A stretch of 64,000 nt of DNA from Sphingomonas sp. CBMAI 2297 (GTDB taxonomy: Bacteria > Pseudomonadota > Alphaproteobacteria > Sphingomonadales > Sphingomonadaceae): the NCBI RefSeq assembly GCF_029870595.1, contig NZ_JAPDIR010000006.1, positions 95,362 to 159,361 on the forward strand. The letters run 5' to 3'. Positions 53,901-63,990 of this stretch are shown here, in pieces. Made by a program: the position numbers and the translations under genes. Under the pieces are notes generated by a model. That model had not been told where the DNA came from. It did not search any database and saw nothing but the letters and a program-made list of their open reading frames with translations. The first letter of the stretch is position 1. Each line of letters starts with the position of its first letter.

Positions 53901-56900
53901 ACGGCGGCACGTTCAACAATTATGGCCAGGCCGGCAGCGGGACCGGCGCTGCCGTGATCACCGGCAATGCCGGCGGCACGATCAACCTGTTCGCCGGCTC
54001 GGCCTCGGGCAGCATCACCGGCGGCGCCGGCAACGACACGCTGGCGATCTACAACGGCCAGACCAATGCCAGCGCGGTCACGCAGGGCTACACCGACGCG
54101 GTGAGCGGCGCGGCGGGCAGCGTGACGCTGCAGAACAGCGGCACGCTGGCGGCGGCGATGTTCGGCGCGATCGATCTGGGCGGCGGCAACAACACGCTGC
54201 AGCTGCGCGGCGCGGGCACCGGCGCCCAGGCGGGCAGCTTCTCGCTCGCCATCTCGACCGGCGCGGGGACCATCACCAAGCTCGACGGCGGCACCTGGAC
54301 CCTCACCGGCGCGGCCGCGGTGCCCGGCATCACCGTCAACGCCAATGGCGGCACGCTGAACTTCCAGGGCACCAGCGGGGTCGGCACGATCAACGTCAAT
54401 GGCGGCATCCTGCGCGCCAACGGCGCCGGCGCCTTCGGCAACGCGGCCGTCCATATGCTCACCTCGAACGTGCAGTTCGGCGCATCCGGCGTCTATGCGA
54501 ATAGCTTCGTGCTCGACATTCCCGCGGTGCTGAACGGCCAGCCGGTCGTGTTCGAGAACCTGTTCGGCGGCAACGCCATCCTGAGCGGCAACATCACCTC
54601 GGGCAGCGGCACCAACGCCGCCGGCCAGGCGATCGGCACCTCGCAGGCCGTGACCTTCGCCGGTATCGGGGGCAGCCTGTTCAACCTCACCGGCACCAAC
54701 AGCTGGACCGGCACCACCACGATCAACTCGGGCGTGACGGCGCGGGGCTCGACCACCGCGATCTCGGGCAGCGACATCGTAAACAACGGCACGGTCACCT
54801 ATGCCCAGTCGGGCAGCAGCTCGAGCGGCACGGTGATCTCGGGCACCGGCGCGCTGCGGCTGGAAAGCGGCCAGGTCACGCTGACCGGGTCCAACACCTA
54901 TACCGGCGGCACCACCGTCGCCGGCGGCCGCCTGCAAGTGGGCGACGGCACCACCAACGGCCGCATCACCGGCGCCATCACCGTCGATTCCGGCGGCACG
55001 CTGATCTTCAGCCGCAGCGACAATTACGACTTCGCCAGCGCGATCAGCGGCGCGGGCGACGTCCAGGCGCTCGGCACGGTCACGCTGAGCGGCCCGATCA
55101 CCAACACCGGCGCATTCAACATCAACTCGGCCACCGGCGGCACGATCACGCTCACCGGCGCGCGCAGCGGCGCCTATAGCGGCGGCGCCACTGCCGCGGC
55201 CGTCACCCTGGGCGGTGCCAACAACATCCTGCGCGTCGGCCAGAGCGGCACGGTCGCGGGCGGCCAGTATCTCGGCGTCTATCTCGGCGGCACCGGGAAC
55301 GGCGTCGACAATTTCGGCACGATCAGCAACACCGGCACCGCCCTCGACCAGGACTGGGGCAGCGCGATCGGCGTCGCCGCGACCAGCGGCTCCTCGACCA
55401 TCAACAACGGCTCGGCGAGCAACGCCACCGCGACGATCAACGGCCGGAACACCGGCATCAACCATCTCGGCTCGGACGGCGTGATCGCCACCGGCCAGCT
55501 GTCGGTCAACAATTACGGCCTGATCGCCAGCAACCTCGCCAACGCGATCGAGAACCAGAACGGCTCGGGCAACCTCACCGTCACCAACTACGGCACCGGC
55601 AGGATCGTCGGCCAGGGCAATGCCGGCGGCACGAACGGCTATGGCATCTACGCGATCGGCACGGGCACGCTCGGCCTCACCAATGCCGGCCTGATCGTCG
55701 GCCGCGTCGGCGGCGTCCTCACCGGCAGCGCGGCCAGCATCACCAACAGCGGCACGATCGCGGCCGGCACGCTCTCGGGCGGCACCAGCGGCACGCTGGT
55801 CGCGGGTGGCGGCAACGGCATCCAGGCCGTGGGCGGCACGATCACCAACCAGGCGGGCGGGGTGATCCGCGGCTCGTTCCTGGCCGGCAACGGCGACAAC
55901 ACCAACGCGATCACCTCGACCGCGGCGACCACCGTCAACAATTCCGGCCAGATCCTGGGCGTCGCGTTCGGTTCGACCTCGAACCTGCGCACCAACGGCG
56001 TCTATGTCTCGGGCGGCGCGGGCACGGTGACCAACTATGCCACCGGCCTGATCACCGGCGGCTGGGACGGCGTGTACGTCACGGCGGGCGGCACGGTGAC
56101 CAATTCGGGCACAATCGCCGGCTATCAATATTATGGCGTCGAGAACGCCAGCACCCTGACCAACAATGCCGGCGGCCGCCTCCTGGGCGTCGCCGGAGGC
56201 GCTTCGATGCTGGCGGGCGGGATCGTCAACAACAGCGGCCTGATCGCCGCGGCGACCTACAACGCGACGACCGACACCTACACCCTCAGCGCCGGCACCG
56301 GTCTCACGCTCAGCTCGGGCAGCGTCTCCAACCAGTATAACGGCACCATCACGGGCGCCGTCGGCATCGGCGCGACCGGCGCGCTGAGCCTGGGCAACAA
56401 CGGCACCATCACCGCCACGACCTATGCCGGCGTGAACCTGCTGGGCACCGGCAACACCATCTACAACGGAGGCACGATTACCGGCGGCACCAATGCGACG
56501 CTGGGCTATGGCGTGCGCTTCGTCCCCGCTGCCGGGGGCACGCTCAACAACCAGCCGGGCGGCCTGATCAGCGGCACCGCGGGCGGCGTCTATTCGGGAA
56601 GCGCGAGCGTGTCCGTCGACAATGGCGGCAATATCGTCGGCACCGGCGCGGGGAGCCGCGGCGTCTATCAGCAGTTCGGCAACGCCACGGTCACCAACCA
56701 GGCGAGCGGCGTGATCGTCGGCCAGGGCTGGGGCATCCAGGGCGGCGCCACCGTGAACATCAACAACGCCGGCTTCATCGGCGCGGGCACGCTTTCGGGC
56801 GGCACCACGGGCACCTTCACGGCGAGCGGCACCGGCAGCGGCGTCGTCTTCAACGGCGGCTACCTCACCAACGGTGCCGGCGCGACGATCGTCGGCGGCA

Positions 56901-59900
56901 ATTATGGCGTCTATTCAGGCGGCACCACCGCGGTGAACATCAACAACAGCGGCACGATCACCGGCGGCAATTATGCGATCTACCTGACCGGCGACAACGA
57001 CAACACGGTCAGCCTCTACGCCGGCTCGGTCACCAATGGCGCGATCGTGCTCGGCAACGGCAACGACACGGTCAACTGGTATGGCGGCAGCTTCACCAGC
57101 ATCGAAGCCGGCGCCATCGGCTTCGACCGGTTCAACGCCAGCGTCTACACCCCGACCACGCTCGACCTCACCAAGGTCCGCAATTTCGAGCAGCTTTCCC
57201 TCAACGGCGGCGATCTGACGCTGAGCGGCGCGTCGGCGAACATCGGCGGCTGGACCGTCAACGACGGCACGCTGACGCTCGACGGGACTGTCCAGATCGG
57301 GAGCAACGGCAACGCGGTCACGCTGGCCAACAGCGGCACGAGCGTGACCATCGCCCATGGCGCCACGGTGATCGGCAATCTCGGCAACGGCGTCTTCGCT
57401 CAAGCCGGGACCATCGTGACCAATGCCGGCCTGATCCGCTCGACCGACGCCAACTATAGCGGCGTCGCCATGGTCGGCGCTACGCTTGGGAACCAGGCTG
57501 GGAGCCTGATCGTCGCCGAAGGCAATGGCGTCACCGTCTCGGCCGGCGCGAACACGATCACCAATGCCGGCATCATCGTCGGCCGCGCCGGCGGCGTGAT
57601 CGGCGGCGACGACTATCAGACGCTGAACAACACCGGCATCATCGCCGTCGGCACCGCGGCCAACACGGTCACCCAATATTGGCAGATCAACCAGGACTAC
57701 AGCGCCGGCGACGGCGTTCGGTTCACGGCCGGCGGCACGGTGACCAACACCCGCGGCGCCAATAATGGCGGCACCATCGTCGGCGGCGCCAACGGCCTGG
57801 TCATCACCGGCGGCGCGGCGACGATCGAGAATTCGGGCACCATCCAGGGCAGCAGCGGCTACGGCGTCTCGCTGGACACCACCGCAGGCCAGACCTCGAC
57901 GATCACCAACCATATGAGCGGCGCGTTCGTCGGCACCACGGGCGCGGTGCTGCTCGCCGGCGACGGCACGATCAACATGACCAACGAGGTCGGCTCGGCG
58001 ATGTATGGCAGCATCGTCTCGACCGGCAACGGCACGCGCAACATCGACCTGTCGGGCATCGTCTATGGCGACTACGACGCCAGCTCGGCCACCGGCAGCA
58101 ACAATGTCACCATGCGCTCCGGCCAGATCCGCAACGTGTATCTGGGCGACGGCGACGACAGCTTCACCTATTTCGGCGGCACGATCACCGGCATCGTCGA
58201 TGGCGGCGCGGGCTATGACCGGCTGTTCGCCGATTTCGGCGCCGGGCAGAGCTACAATGTCAGCCTGGCCAACTTCATCAACTTCGACAGCATCGGCCTG
58301 ATCTCGGGCGACATGACGCTGACCGGCCCGAGCAACGATCCCGACCAGGCGATCTATGCCGGCATCGGCGGCATGCCCGCCGGCACGATCACCTTCGACG
58401 GCACCAGCGGCCTCACCGGCGACATCTATGTCAATGGCGGCTCGATCCGCGCGGCAACGGCGGGCGCCTTCGGCACGGGCACGATCCACATGATCGACCC
58501 GACCGCGACCTTTGGCGCCACCGGCAGCTATGCCAACAACATCTCGCTCGAAGTCGTCACCCCGTCCTCGGCCAACCCGTCGACGCTGAACGCCGATGCG
58601 GGCGTGACCGCGACGCTGACCGGCGCGATCACCACCGGCGCCGGCGCGGGCGTGGATCCGAGCCAGGACCTGGTGATCGGCGGCCAGGGCACGATCATCC
58701 TCACCAACACCGCCAACAGCTGGCTGGGCACCACCACGATCAAGTCGGGCGCGACTCTCCAGGGCGCGAGCGACACGATCTCCGGCTCCACGATCGTCAA
58801 CAACGGCACCCTTGCCTATCAGCAGGCCTATAGCGGCACCGTCGCGCAGAACATCACCGGCAACGGCTATGTGAGCGTGAGCGGCCTGGCGACAGGCAAC
58901 ACCCTCACCTTCTCGGGCACCAACAATCTCAACGGCACCTTCATGGTGTCCGACGGGTCGAACATCGCGATCAGCGGCGCGACCAGCACCGGCAATTTCC
59001 AGAGCGTCGATCTCTTCGGGGCCGGCAGCCGTCTCGACGTGACGGCGACGGGCAGCCTGACCAGCAGCGCCAACACGGTGGGCACCGACGGTGCGAACCA
59101 GAGCGTCTACAATCTCGGCGCGATCACCAGCACCAACAATGTCGCGATCTATTTCGGCGGCACCGACGGGCTGCTCGACAATAGCGGCACGATCGCCGGC
59201 ACCCGCGCCGTCTGGGTCAATGGCGGCGACGCCCAGCTGATCAACCGCGCGGGCGGCACGATCACCGGCAACAGCAATTTCGCGCTGTATCTCGGCCAGG
59301 GCGGTACGATCGACAATTCGGGCACGATCCAGGCGCTCAATAGCTCTCCCGCCGTCTATGTCGCGGGCACGGCCGCGATCACCAACAATGCCGGCGGCCT
59401 GATCACCAGCCAGGGCACCACCATCGCCGCCTATGGCGCCGGCTCGAGCCTGGCCAATGCGGGCAGCGTGACCTCGAGCAACGAGACCGCAGTCTATCTG
59501 GCGGCGGGCGGCACGGTCACCAACTCGGGCAGCCTCACCGGCGGCACCGGCGGCTTCGGCCTGTGGACCAGCGCGGGCGGCACCTTCACCAACCAGGCGG
59601 GCGGCACGATCACCGGCGGCCTGGGCGGCATGTATCTCGACGGCGCCACTCTGGTCACGGTGAACCTAGACGCCGGCTCGACCACCGGCAAGATCAGCTC
59701 GGGCGGCACCGGCGACCGGGTGATCAACATCCTCGGCACGCTGAACGGCGGCTATGCCGGCGGCAGCGGCGCCGACGCGATCACGCTGGACACCGGCGCG
59801 GTCGTCAACGGCACGCTCGACGGTGGCGCCGGCAACAACACGCTGACGCTGACCGGCACCGGTTCGGCGACACTGGGCGCGGTGGCGAACTTCGGGAGCG

Positions 59901-62900
59901 CCACCAAGTCGGGCAGCGGCACCTGGACGCTGGGCGGAGCCACCGATGTCGCGGCCTGGACCGTGACCGGCGGCACGCTCGTCACCAATGGCGGCGCCAT
60001 TGCCGACACCGCTTCGGTCGCCCTGACGGGCGGCACGCTGCAGCTCGGCGGCAGCGAGGCGATCGGCGTGCTGACCGGCTCGGGCAATGTGGCGCTCGGC
60101 ACCAGCACCCTGGTGCTCACCAGCGGCACCGGCAGCTTCACCGGCAATTTCAACGGAACCAGCGGCGGTCTCCTGATCGACGGCGCGAATCTGAGCTTCG
60201 GCGGCCGAGTGAACTATGCCGGCCTCACCGAGGTCCGCTCGGGCACGCTGACGCTGACGACCGGCGCGCGCTTCAATGCAACCTCGACCCTGCTCGTCGA
60301 CACTGCAGGGACGCTCGACCTGGGCACCACCGCGATCACGGTGGGCGCGGCGCGGCTGGATGGCACGCTCAACGGCACCGGCACCCTCGCCGCGCATGAC
60401 ATCGCGCTGAATGCAGCCACGGTGAACGGCAACCTGTCCGGCAACCTGCTCACCCAGGCCTCGGGCACCTCGCGCATCGCCGGCACGGTCGACATGGACG
60501 TGTGGGTGAGCGGCGGCACGCTGCAGCTCGCCGCCAATGGCCGGATCGCCGATAGCGCCACCGTGCAGGTCGATGGCGGCGCGACGCTCGATCTCCAGGG
60601 CTTCAACGACACCATCGGCTCCCTGGCGCTGGGCGGCACCCTGGCCGGCACCGGCACGCTCACCGCGAGCCAGTATCAGCTGACCGGCGCGACGGTGAAC
60701 GCCAATCTCGGCGCAGGCACGGTCTTCAACATCGGCGGCAACTCGACGCTGAGCGGCACCGCTGCCGGCGACGTCTCGGTCCAGGGCGGCACGCTGACGC
60801 TCGGCGCGGCGAACCGCCTGGCCGATGCCGCCACGGTAGCCGTCGCGTCCGGCGCGACGCTCAACCTCGGCGCTTACAGCGACACCATCGGCGCCCTGGC
60901 GCTCGGCGGCACGCTGGCCGGCACCGGCACGCTCACCGCGGGCCAGTACCAGCTGACCGGCGCCACGGTGAACGCCAATCTCGGCGCGGGCACGCTTTAC
61001 AATCTGGGCGGCAACTCGACGCTGAACGGGACTGCCGCCGGCGACGTCTCGGTCCAGAGCGGCACGCTGACGCTCGGCGCGGCAAACCGCCTGGCCGATG
61101 CCGCCACGGTGGCCGTCGCGTCCAGCGCGACGCTCAATCTCGGCGCGTACAGCGACACCATCGGCGCCCTGGCGCTGGGCGGCACCCTGGCCGGCACCGG
61201 CACGCTCACCGCGAGCCAGTATCAGCTGACCGGCGCGACGGTGAACGCCAATCTCGGCACGGGCACGCTCTACAATCTGGGCGGTACCTCGACGCTGAAC
61301 GGCACTGCCGCCGGCGACGTCTCGGTCCAGAGCGGCACGCTGGCGCTCGGCGCGGCAAACCGCCTGGCCGACACCGCCACGGTGGCCGTCGCATCCGGCG
61401 CGACGCTCAATCTCGGCGCATACAACGACACGGTCGGCGCCCTGGCGCTCGGCGGCACCCTGGCCGGCACTGGCACGCTCACCGCCAGCCAGTACCAGCT
61501 GACCGGCGCCACGGTGAACGCCAATCTCGGCGCGGGCACGCTCTACAATCTGGGCGGCAACTCGACGCTGAACGGGACTGCCGCCGGCGACGTCTCGGTC
61601 CAGGGCGGCACGCTGACGCTCGGCGCGGCAAACCGCCTGGCCGATGCCGCCACGGTGGCCGTCGCGTCCGGCGCGACGCTCAACCTCGGCGCGTACAGCG
61701 ACACCATCGGCGCCCTGGCGCTCGGCGGCACCCTGGCCGGCACCGGCGCGCTCACCGCCAGCCAGTATCAGCTGACGGGCGCGACGGTGAACGCCAATCT
61801 CGGCGCGGGCACGCTCTACAATCTGGGCGGCAACTCGACGCTGAACGGCACCGCCGGGGCCAACACCGTCACCGTCCAGGGCGGCACGCTGCGCCTCGGC
61901 GCCAGCGATCGTCTAGCCAGCACCGCGACGATCGGCCTCGCCTCGGGCGCGACCTTCGATCTCGGCGCCTATAATCAGACAGTGACGGCCATCGCCGGCA
62001 CCGGCACGATCGCCCTGGGCACCGGCCGCCTGACCCTGTCGAGCGGCTCGAACACCGGCTTTGGCGGCGCGATCACCGGATCGGGCTCGATCGACAAGCA
62101 GGGCGCCGGCACGCTCACGCTGGCCGGCACCTTCGCCACCACCGGCCGCTTCGACGTGTCGGCGGGCACGCTCGCCTTCTCGGGCTCCACCCAGGGCGGC
62201 ATGCGCGTCCAGGGCGGCACGCTGATCGGCGGCGGCACGATGGCGGGCGCGCTGACGATCAGCTCGGGCACCTTCTCGCCGGGCGGCCTCGCCACCAATG
62301 GGCTGGGCGCGATCAACCCGATCGGCAGCTTCACCGCAGGCAGCCTGACCGTCAGCGGCGGCACCCTGCTCTTCGACTTCGGCGGCACCAGCCTGAACTT
62401 CGCTTCGGACAGCATCAAGGTGAACGGAACCGCCACGCTCACGGGCGGCACGGTGCAGGTCAACGCGCTGACCGCGGCAGCGAGCGACTATCGCTTCAAC
62501 CAGCTCTACACGATCGTCCAGGCGAACGCCCTCACCGGCACCTTCGCCAACGGCTCGGTGTTCGCCACCGTGGCGAGCAATCCGAACCTGAAGTGGCGCC
62601 TTCGCTACGATCTGGCCGCCAATGCCGTTGTCCTCCAGGTCCAGAAGAACATGGAGTTCAACGACGGCGTGGCGGCGGGCGACACCAACACGCTCGCGGT
62701 CGCCAATGCGCTCGGCAACTCGACCACCGGCAATGCCTCGGATCAATGGGCGGCGACGCTCAACACGATCACCTCGCTCGATACGCAGCAGCGCGTCGCG
62801 GCGTTCAAGACCTTCAGCGGCGAAGCCCTGGCCAATATCTCGACCGCGACCATCTCGGCGAACAATCTGTTCACCGACCTGCTACGCCGACGGGTGGGCG

Positions 62901-63877
62901 ATGGCGGCGATGCGCTGATCGGCGGCGGGTTCGCCAGCGCGAGCCTGGCCGATGTCCGTACCACCAGCACGGCGGGCAACGGCTTCGCCAGCGCGCTCTC
63001 CGGCGCGACGCTGCCGGGCACCGACAATGGCGAAGCGGGCAATGGCGGCATCTGGGGCCAGGTCTATGGCGGCTATCAGAAGCTGCTGGGCGACCGCGCC
63101 CATGCCGGCCTCGACACGACCGTCGCGGGCGTCGCCATGGGCGTGGAGACCCGGCTCGACGGGTTCACCGCGGGCATCGCCGGCGGCGTCGCGCAGATCG
63201 ATGCGGACATGAGCAGCCGCTACTCGACGGTGAGCGGCAACCAGTATCAGCTGGGCGGCTATCTGAGCTACGATGCGGGCAGCGCCTTCATCGCCGCTTC
63301 GGGCAGCTGGTATTCGAGCGACCTGAACAGCAAGCGCACGCTGGCCATCGGCACCACCACGGCGCTCGCCACCGGCGACATCCATGCCAATGGCTATTCG
63401 GTGGGCGTCTCGGGCGGCTTCCGCACCGAGCTCGCGAACGGCCTGCGCCTCGCTCTGATCGGCAGCGCGAGCAAGGTCCGCGACCAGCGCGACGGCTTCA
63501 CCGAGAATGCCACCGGCGGCCTGGGCCTGGAGATGGCTTCGGCGAACCGCGACCTGTTCACCGCGGGCGCGGAGCTGCGCCTCGGCGCCCGGGTGAAGAC
63601 CGGCGCGGGCATGGCGATGCCCTGGGTCAGCATGGGCGTGCGCTACAATTCGGGCGATCTCGATACGGCGGGCACCGTGCGCTTCTCGGGCGCGCCGAGC
63701 GGCACCGGCAGCTTCGGCGTGACGGGCGTGCGGATGGCGCCGGTGCTCGGCACGCTGGGCGTGGGCATCGATGCCCGGGCCAGCAGGAATGTCCGCCTGG
63801 GCATCGCGCTGGAAGGCTCGGCGGGCGAGAACACGCGCGAGGGCCGTGCATCGGTCCGCGTGAAGATCGGCTTCTGA
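50966..63877 (+). CDS. Giant autotransporter (type V secreted surface protein)
   Basis: This protein of about 4300 residues has an extended N-region and signal peptide (REALLRKALLGSTALIGVAL, cleavage after ATPALAQ). Its very long Gly/Thr/Asn/Ser-rich passenger is built of short beta-helix turns (NNGTI, NSGTI, NAGTI repeats). Autotransporter-associated strand repeats occur in it (LTGSNTYTGGTTVAGGRLQV, LTGTNSWTGTTTINSG). Four 273-bp tandem repeats lie near its C-terminal third. The barrel is the last 280 residues (WGQVYGGYQKLLGDRAHAGL onward), ending in the required terminal Phe (VRVKIGF). The start could be ATG at 50936, 50966 or 51017; 50966 has GGGGG upstream. The passenger has few if any Cys, normal for autotransporters. 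It is probably an adhesin or aggregation factor; the ligand is unknown. Confidence 0.93.
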   Translation: MIDRGNGARASKTVSARMGREALLRKALLGSTALIGVALATPALAQSTYPTDGGTISGTGTYTDATATNGGVTVTNTVNAGVVMADVTINNTTGDPNGIAYKQVSADGQSAVLYTAGANTLRSDQNGAALSLQAANGNVTWAIGQFDESSTTDLTATYGTYLIANGFVNVVDFGTVSSLRNVTADGAGVAGIYASSSGSTVNLSLKAPVISGFATGISAISAAGAIVTTTGGSISTLASGTGISATASNAGALVMVSSGSAISTSIAGIGINASSNNGITSVITTAGGTINGGSVGIQVNAALTGQSSTVTVGAAIGNSTRPSSGVVFQGTGVVGGTNTVNANANISSGTGFAAIGSNTVNSDLAVNVASGVTVTSQGSFAIRAGRNITVVNNGTVSATSGAGTGVSNSQAPSTLSVTNNGAMSAGGTVVSGQGTTNVTNAGTITATNAMAIYSGRGGAITNNAGATITGGSNATTGWAIRFDSSTFSGGQVVTNNGTITGGGAGAIRLDATTASLFSLNAGSTTNGLIQVTGSGATTTNLGGTLNGNYDASAATGTQSFTLGATGAMQGATFGSGNDTFTWGGGSIGGTIDGGAGTDTFAVDLGSTTNRTINQSSFFANIVNFEAYNLVSGNLTLTGSSDGGPGWTVAGGNATALTIDGALTNVAGKAVTLTTADLMFIKAGAQVSATGDVIYSTATGNNIQTSGTITSGTGMSSGIAIGSGTVDNFGLITYAAGGSTATQGNGVFASANQLTLTNHAGASIYGRWDGARANSGAYVVNDGLIQGDRFAGVEISGTSVVFNNATGRIYGATSEGAGVLINSGAVSVTNASGGQIVGAGYAGIYNGGTGLLSVSNAGKIATGTLDGSNNYVQGGTTTAIRSATANITNSGLIEGASGGIQASSDLTLVNTGMIHGTGTGTLNLDAVYVGGVANILNAGTISEGSGAAIHANAGGTITNAVGATLGGGTIPTSGAAVFLNGGTFNNYGQAGSGTGAAVITGNAGGTINLFAGSASGSITGGAGNDTLAIYNGQTNASAVTQGYTDAVSGAAGSVTLQNSGTLAAAMFGAIDLGGGNNTLQLRGAGTGAQAGSFSLAISTGAGTITKLDGGTWTLTGAAAVPGITVNANGGTLNFQGTSGVGTINVNGGILRANGAGAFGNAAVHMLTSNVQFGASGVYANSFVLDIPAVLNGQPVVFENLFGGNAILSGNITSGSGTNAAGQAIGTSQAVTFAGIGGSLFNLTGTNSWTGTTTINSGVTARGSTTAISGSDIVNNGTVTYAQSGSSSSGTVISGTGALRLESGQVTLTGSNTYTGGTTVAGGRLQVGDGTTNGRITGAITVDSGGTLIFSRSDNYDFASAISGAGDVQALGTVTLSGPITNTGAFNINSATGGTITLTGARSGAYSGGATAAAVTLGGANNILRVGQSGTVAGGQYLGVYLGGTGNGVDNFGTISNTGTALDQDWGSAIGVAATSGSSTINNGSASNATATINGRNTGINHLGSDGVIATGQLSVNNYGLIASNLANAIENQNGSGNLTVTNYGTGRIVGQGNAGGTNGYGIYAIGTGTLGLTNAGLIVGRVGGVLTGSAASITNSGTIAAGTLSGGTSGTLVAGGGNGIQAVGGTITNQAGGVIRGSFLAGNGDNTNAITSTAATTVNNSGQILGVAFGSTSNLRTNGVYVSGGAGTVTNYATGLITGGWDGVYVTAGGTVTNSGTIAGYQYYGVENASTLTNNAGGRLLGVAGGASMLAGGIVNNSGLIAAATYNATTDTYTLSAGTGLTLSSGSVSNQYNGTITGAVGIGATGALSLGNNGTITATTYAGVNLLGTGNTIYNGGTITGGTNATLGYGVRFVPAAGGTLNNQPGGLISGTAGGVYSGSASVSVDNGGNIVGTGAGSRGVYQQFGNATVTNQASGVIVGQGWGIQGGATVNINNAGFIGAGTLSGGTTGTFTASGTGSGVVFNGGYLTNGAGATIVGGNYGVYSGGTTAVNINNSGTITGGNYAIYLTGDNDNTVSLYAGSVTNGAIVLGNGNDTVNWYGGSFTSIEAGAIGFDRFNASVYTPTTLDLTKVRNFEQLSLNGGDLTLSGASANIGGWTVNDGTLTLDGTVQIGSNGNAVTLANSGTSVTIAHGATVIGNLGNGVFAQAGTIVTNAGLIRSTDANYSGVAMVGATLGNQAGSLIVAEGNGVTVSAGANTITNAGIIVGRAGGVIGGDDYQTLNNTGIIAVGTAANTVTQYWQINQDYSAGDGVRFTAGGTVTNTRGANNGGTIVGGANGLVITGGAATIENSGTIQGSSGYGVSLDTTAGQTSTITNHMSGAFVGTTGAVLLAGDGTINMTNEVGSAMYGSIVSTGNGTRNIDLSGIVYGDYDASSATGSNNVTMRSGQIRNVYLGDGDDSFTYFGGTITGIVDGGAGYDRLFADFGAGQSYNVSLANFINFDSIGLISGDMTLTGPSNDPDQAIYAGIGGMPAGTITFDGTSGLTGDIYVNGGSIRAATAGAFGTGTIHMIDPTATFGATGSYANNISLEVVTPSSANPSTLNADAGVTATLTGAITTGAGAGVDPSQDLVIGGQGTIILTNTANSWLGTTTIKSGATLQGASDTISGSTIVNNGTLAYQQAYSGTVAQNITGNGYVSVSGLATGNTLTFSGTNNLNGTFMVSDGSNIAISGATSTGNFQSVDLFGAGSRLDVTATGSLTSSANTVGTDGANQSVYNLGAITSTNNVAIYFGGTDGLLDNSGTIAGTRAVWVNGGDAQLINRAGGTITGNSNFALYLGQGGTIDNSGTIQALNSSPAVYVAGTAAITNNAGGLITSQGTTIAAYGAGSSLANAGSVTSSNETAVYLAAGGTVTNSGSLTGGTGGFGLWTSAGGTFTNQAGGTITGGLGGMYLDGATLVTVNLDAGSTTGKISSGGTGDRVINILGTLNGGYAGGSGADAITLDTGAVVNGTLDGGAGNNTLTLTGTGSATLGAVANFGSATKSGSGTWTLGGATDVAAWTVTGGTLVTNGGAIADTASVALTGGTLQLGGSEAIGVLTGSGNVALGTSTLVLTSGTGSFTGNFNGTSGGLLIDGANLSFGGRVNYAGLTEVRSGTLTLTTGARFNATSTLLVDTAGTLDLGTTAITVGAARLDGTLNGTGTLAAHDIALNAATVNGNLSGNLLTQASGTSRIAGTVDMDVWVSGGTLQLAANGRIADSATVQVDGGATLDLQGFNDTIGSLALGGTLAGTGTLTASQYQLTGATVNANLGAGTVFNIGGNSTLSGTAAGDVSVQGGTLTLGAANRLADAATVAVASGATLNLGAYSDTIGALALGGTLAGTGTLTAGQYQLTGATVNANLGAGTLYNLGGNSTLNGTAAGDVSVQSGTLTLGAANRLADAATVAVASSATLNLGAYSDTIGALALGGTLAGTGTLTASQYQLTGATVNANLGTGTLYNLGGTSTLNGTAAGDVSVQSGTLALGAANRLADTATVAVASGATLNLGAYNDTVGALALGGTLAGTGTLTASQYQLTGATVNANLGAGTLYNLGGNSTLNGTAAGDVSVQGGTLTLGAANRLADAATVAVASGATLNLGAYSDTIGALALGGTLAGTGALTASQYQLTGATVNANLGAGTLYNLGGNSTLNGTAGANTVTVQGGTLRLGASDRLASTATIGLASGATFDLGAYNQTVTAIAGTGTIALGTGRLTLSSGSNTGFGGAITGSGSIDKQGAGTLTLAGTFATTGRFDVSAGTLAFSGSTQGGMRVQGGTLIGGGTMAGALTISSGTFSPGGLATNGLGAINPIGSFTAGSLTVSGGTLLFDFGGTSLNFASDSIKVNGTATLTGGTVQVNALTAAASDYRFNQLYTIVQANALTGTFANGSVFATVASNPNLKWRLRYDLAANAVVLQVQKNMEFNDGVAAGDTNTLAVANALGNSTTGNASDQWAATLNTITSLDTQQRVAAFKTFSGEALANISTATISANNLFTDLLRRRVGDGGDALIGGGFASASLADVRTTSTAGNGFASALSGATLPGTDNGEAGNGGIWGQVYGGYQKLLGDRAHAGLDTTVAGVAMGVETRLDGFTAGIAGGVAQIDADMSSRYSTVSGNQYQLGGYLSYDAGSAFIAASGSWYSSDLNSKRTLAIGTTTALATGDIHANGYSVGVSGGFRTELANGLRLALIGSASKVRDQRDGFTENATGGLGLEMASANRDLFTAGAELRLGARVKTGAGMAMPWVSMGVRYNSGDLDTAGTVRFSGAPSGTGSFGVTGVRMAPVLGTLGVGIDARASRNVRLGIALEGSAGENTREGRASVRVKIGF
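60761..61852 (+). repeat. Four 273-bp in-frame tandem repeats in the autotransporter passenger
   Basis: Units start at 60761, 61034, 61307 and 61580, each exactly 273 bases (91 residues) and differing at few positions. Each reads AAGDVSVQ, then GTLTLGAANRLADAATVAVA, GATLNLGAYSDTIGALALGG, and TLAGTGTLTA..QYQLTGATV. A diverged copy precedes (about 60488-60760) and a partial one follows (from 61853, starting AGANTVTVQGGTLRLG). Near identity at DNA level implies recent duplication or ongoing homogenisation. Confidence 0.9.
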
Positions 63878-63957
63878 CGACAGTCGGCGCCAGGGTGCGG
63901 AGGGCCTGGAATCCCGCTCCGCACCAGGCACCGTTGCCGGCCTCGCTTTGGGGGGCC

Positions 63958-63990
63958 GAGAGCCCGCGCAGGAGGACTGCGCGGGCTCTC
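63958..63990 (+). terminator. Intrinsic terminator after the autotransporter
   Basis: GAGAGCCCGCGCA (63958-63970), a GGAGGAC loop and TGCGCGGGCTCTC (63978-63990) form a perfect 13-bp stem about 80 bases after the stop codon. The following TTGCC is only a short T-tract. Confidence 0.75.

Noticed and set aside
50615..56128. Open frame of 1837 codons on the minus strand opposite the AraC and autotransporter genes
   Set aside because: It runs antisense to two clear genes and has the Ala/Asp/Gly/Arg/Val composition expected from the complement of a GC-rich repetitive gene. It shows no domain and no ribosome binding site.
60761..61852. Regular repeat array as a possible CRISPR
   Set aside because: Units are 273 bases, contiguous, in frame and without unique spacers. 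They are protein-coding tandem repeats.
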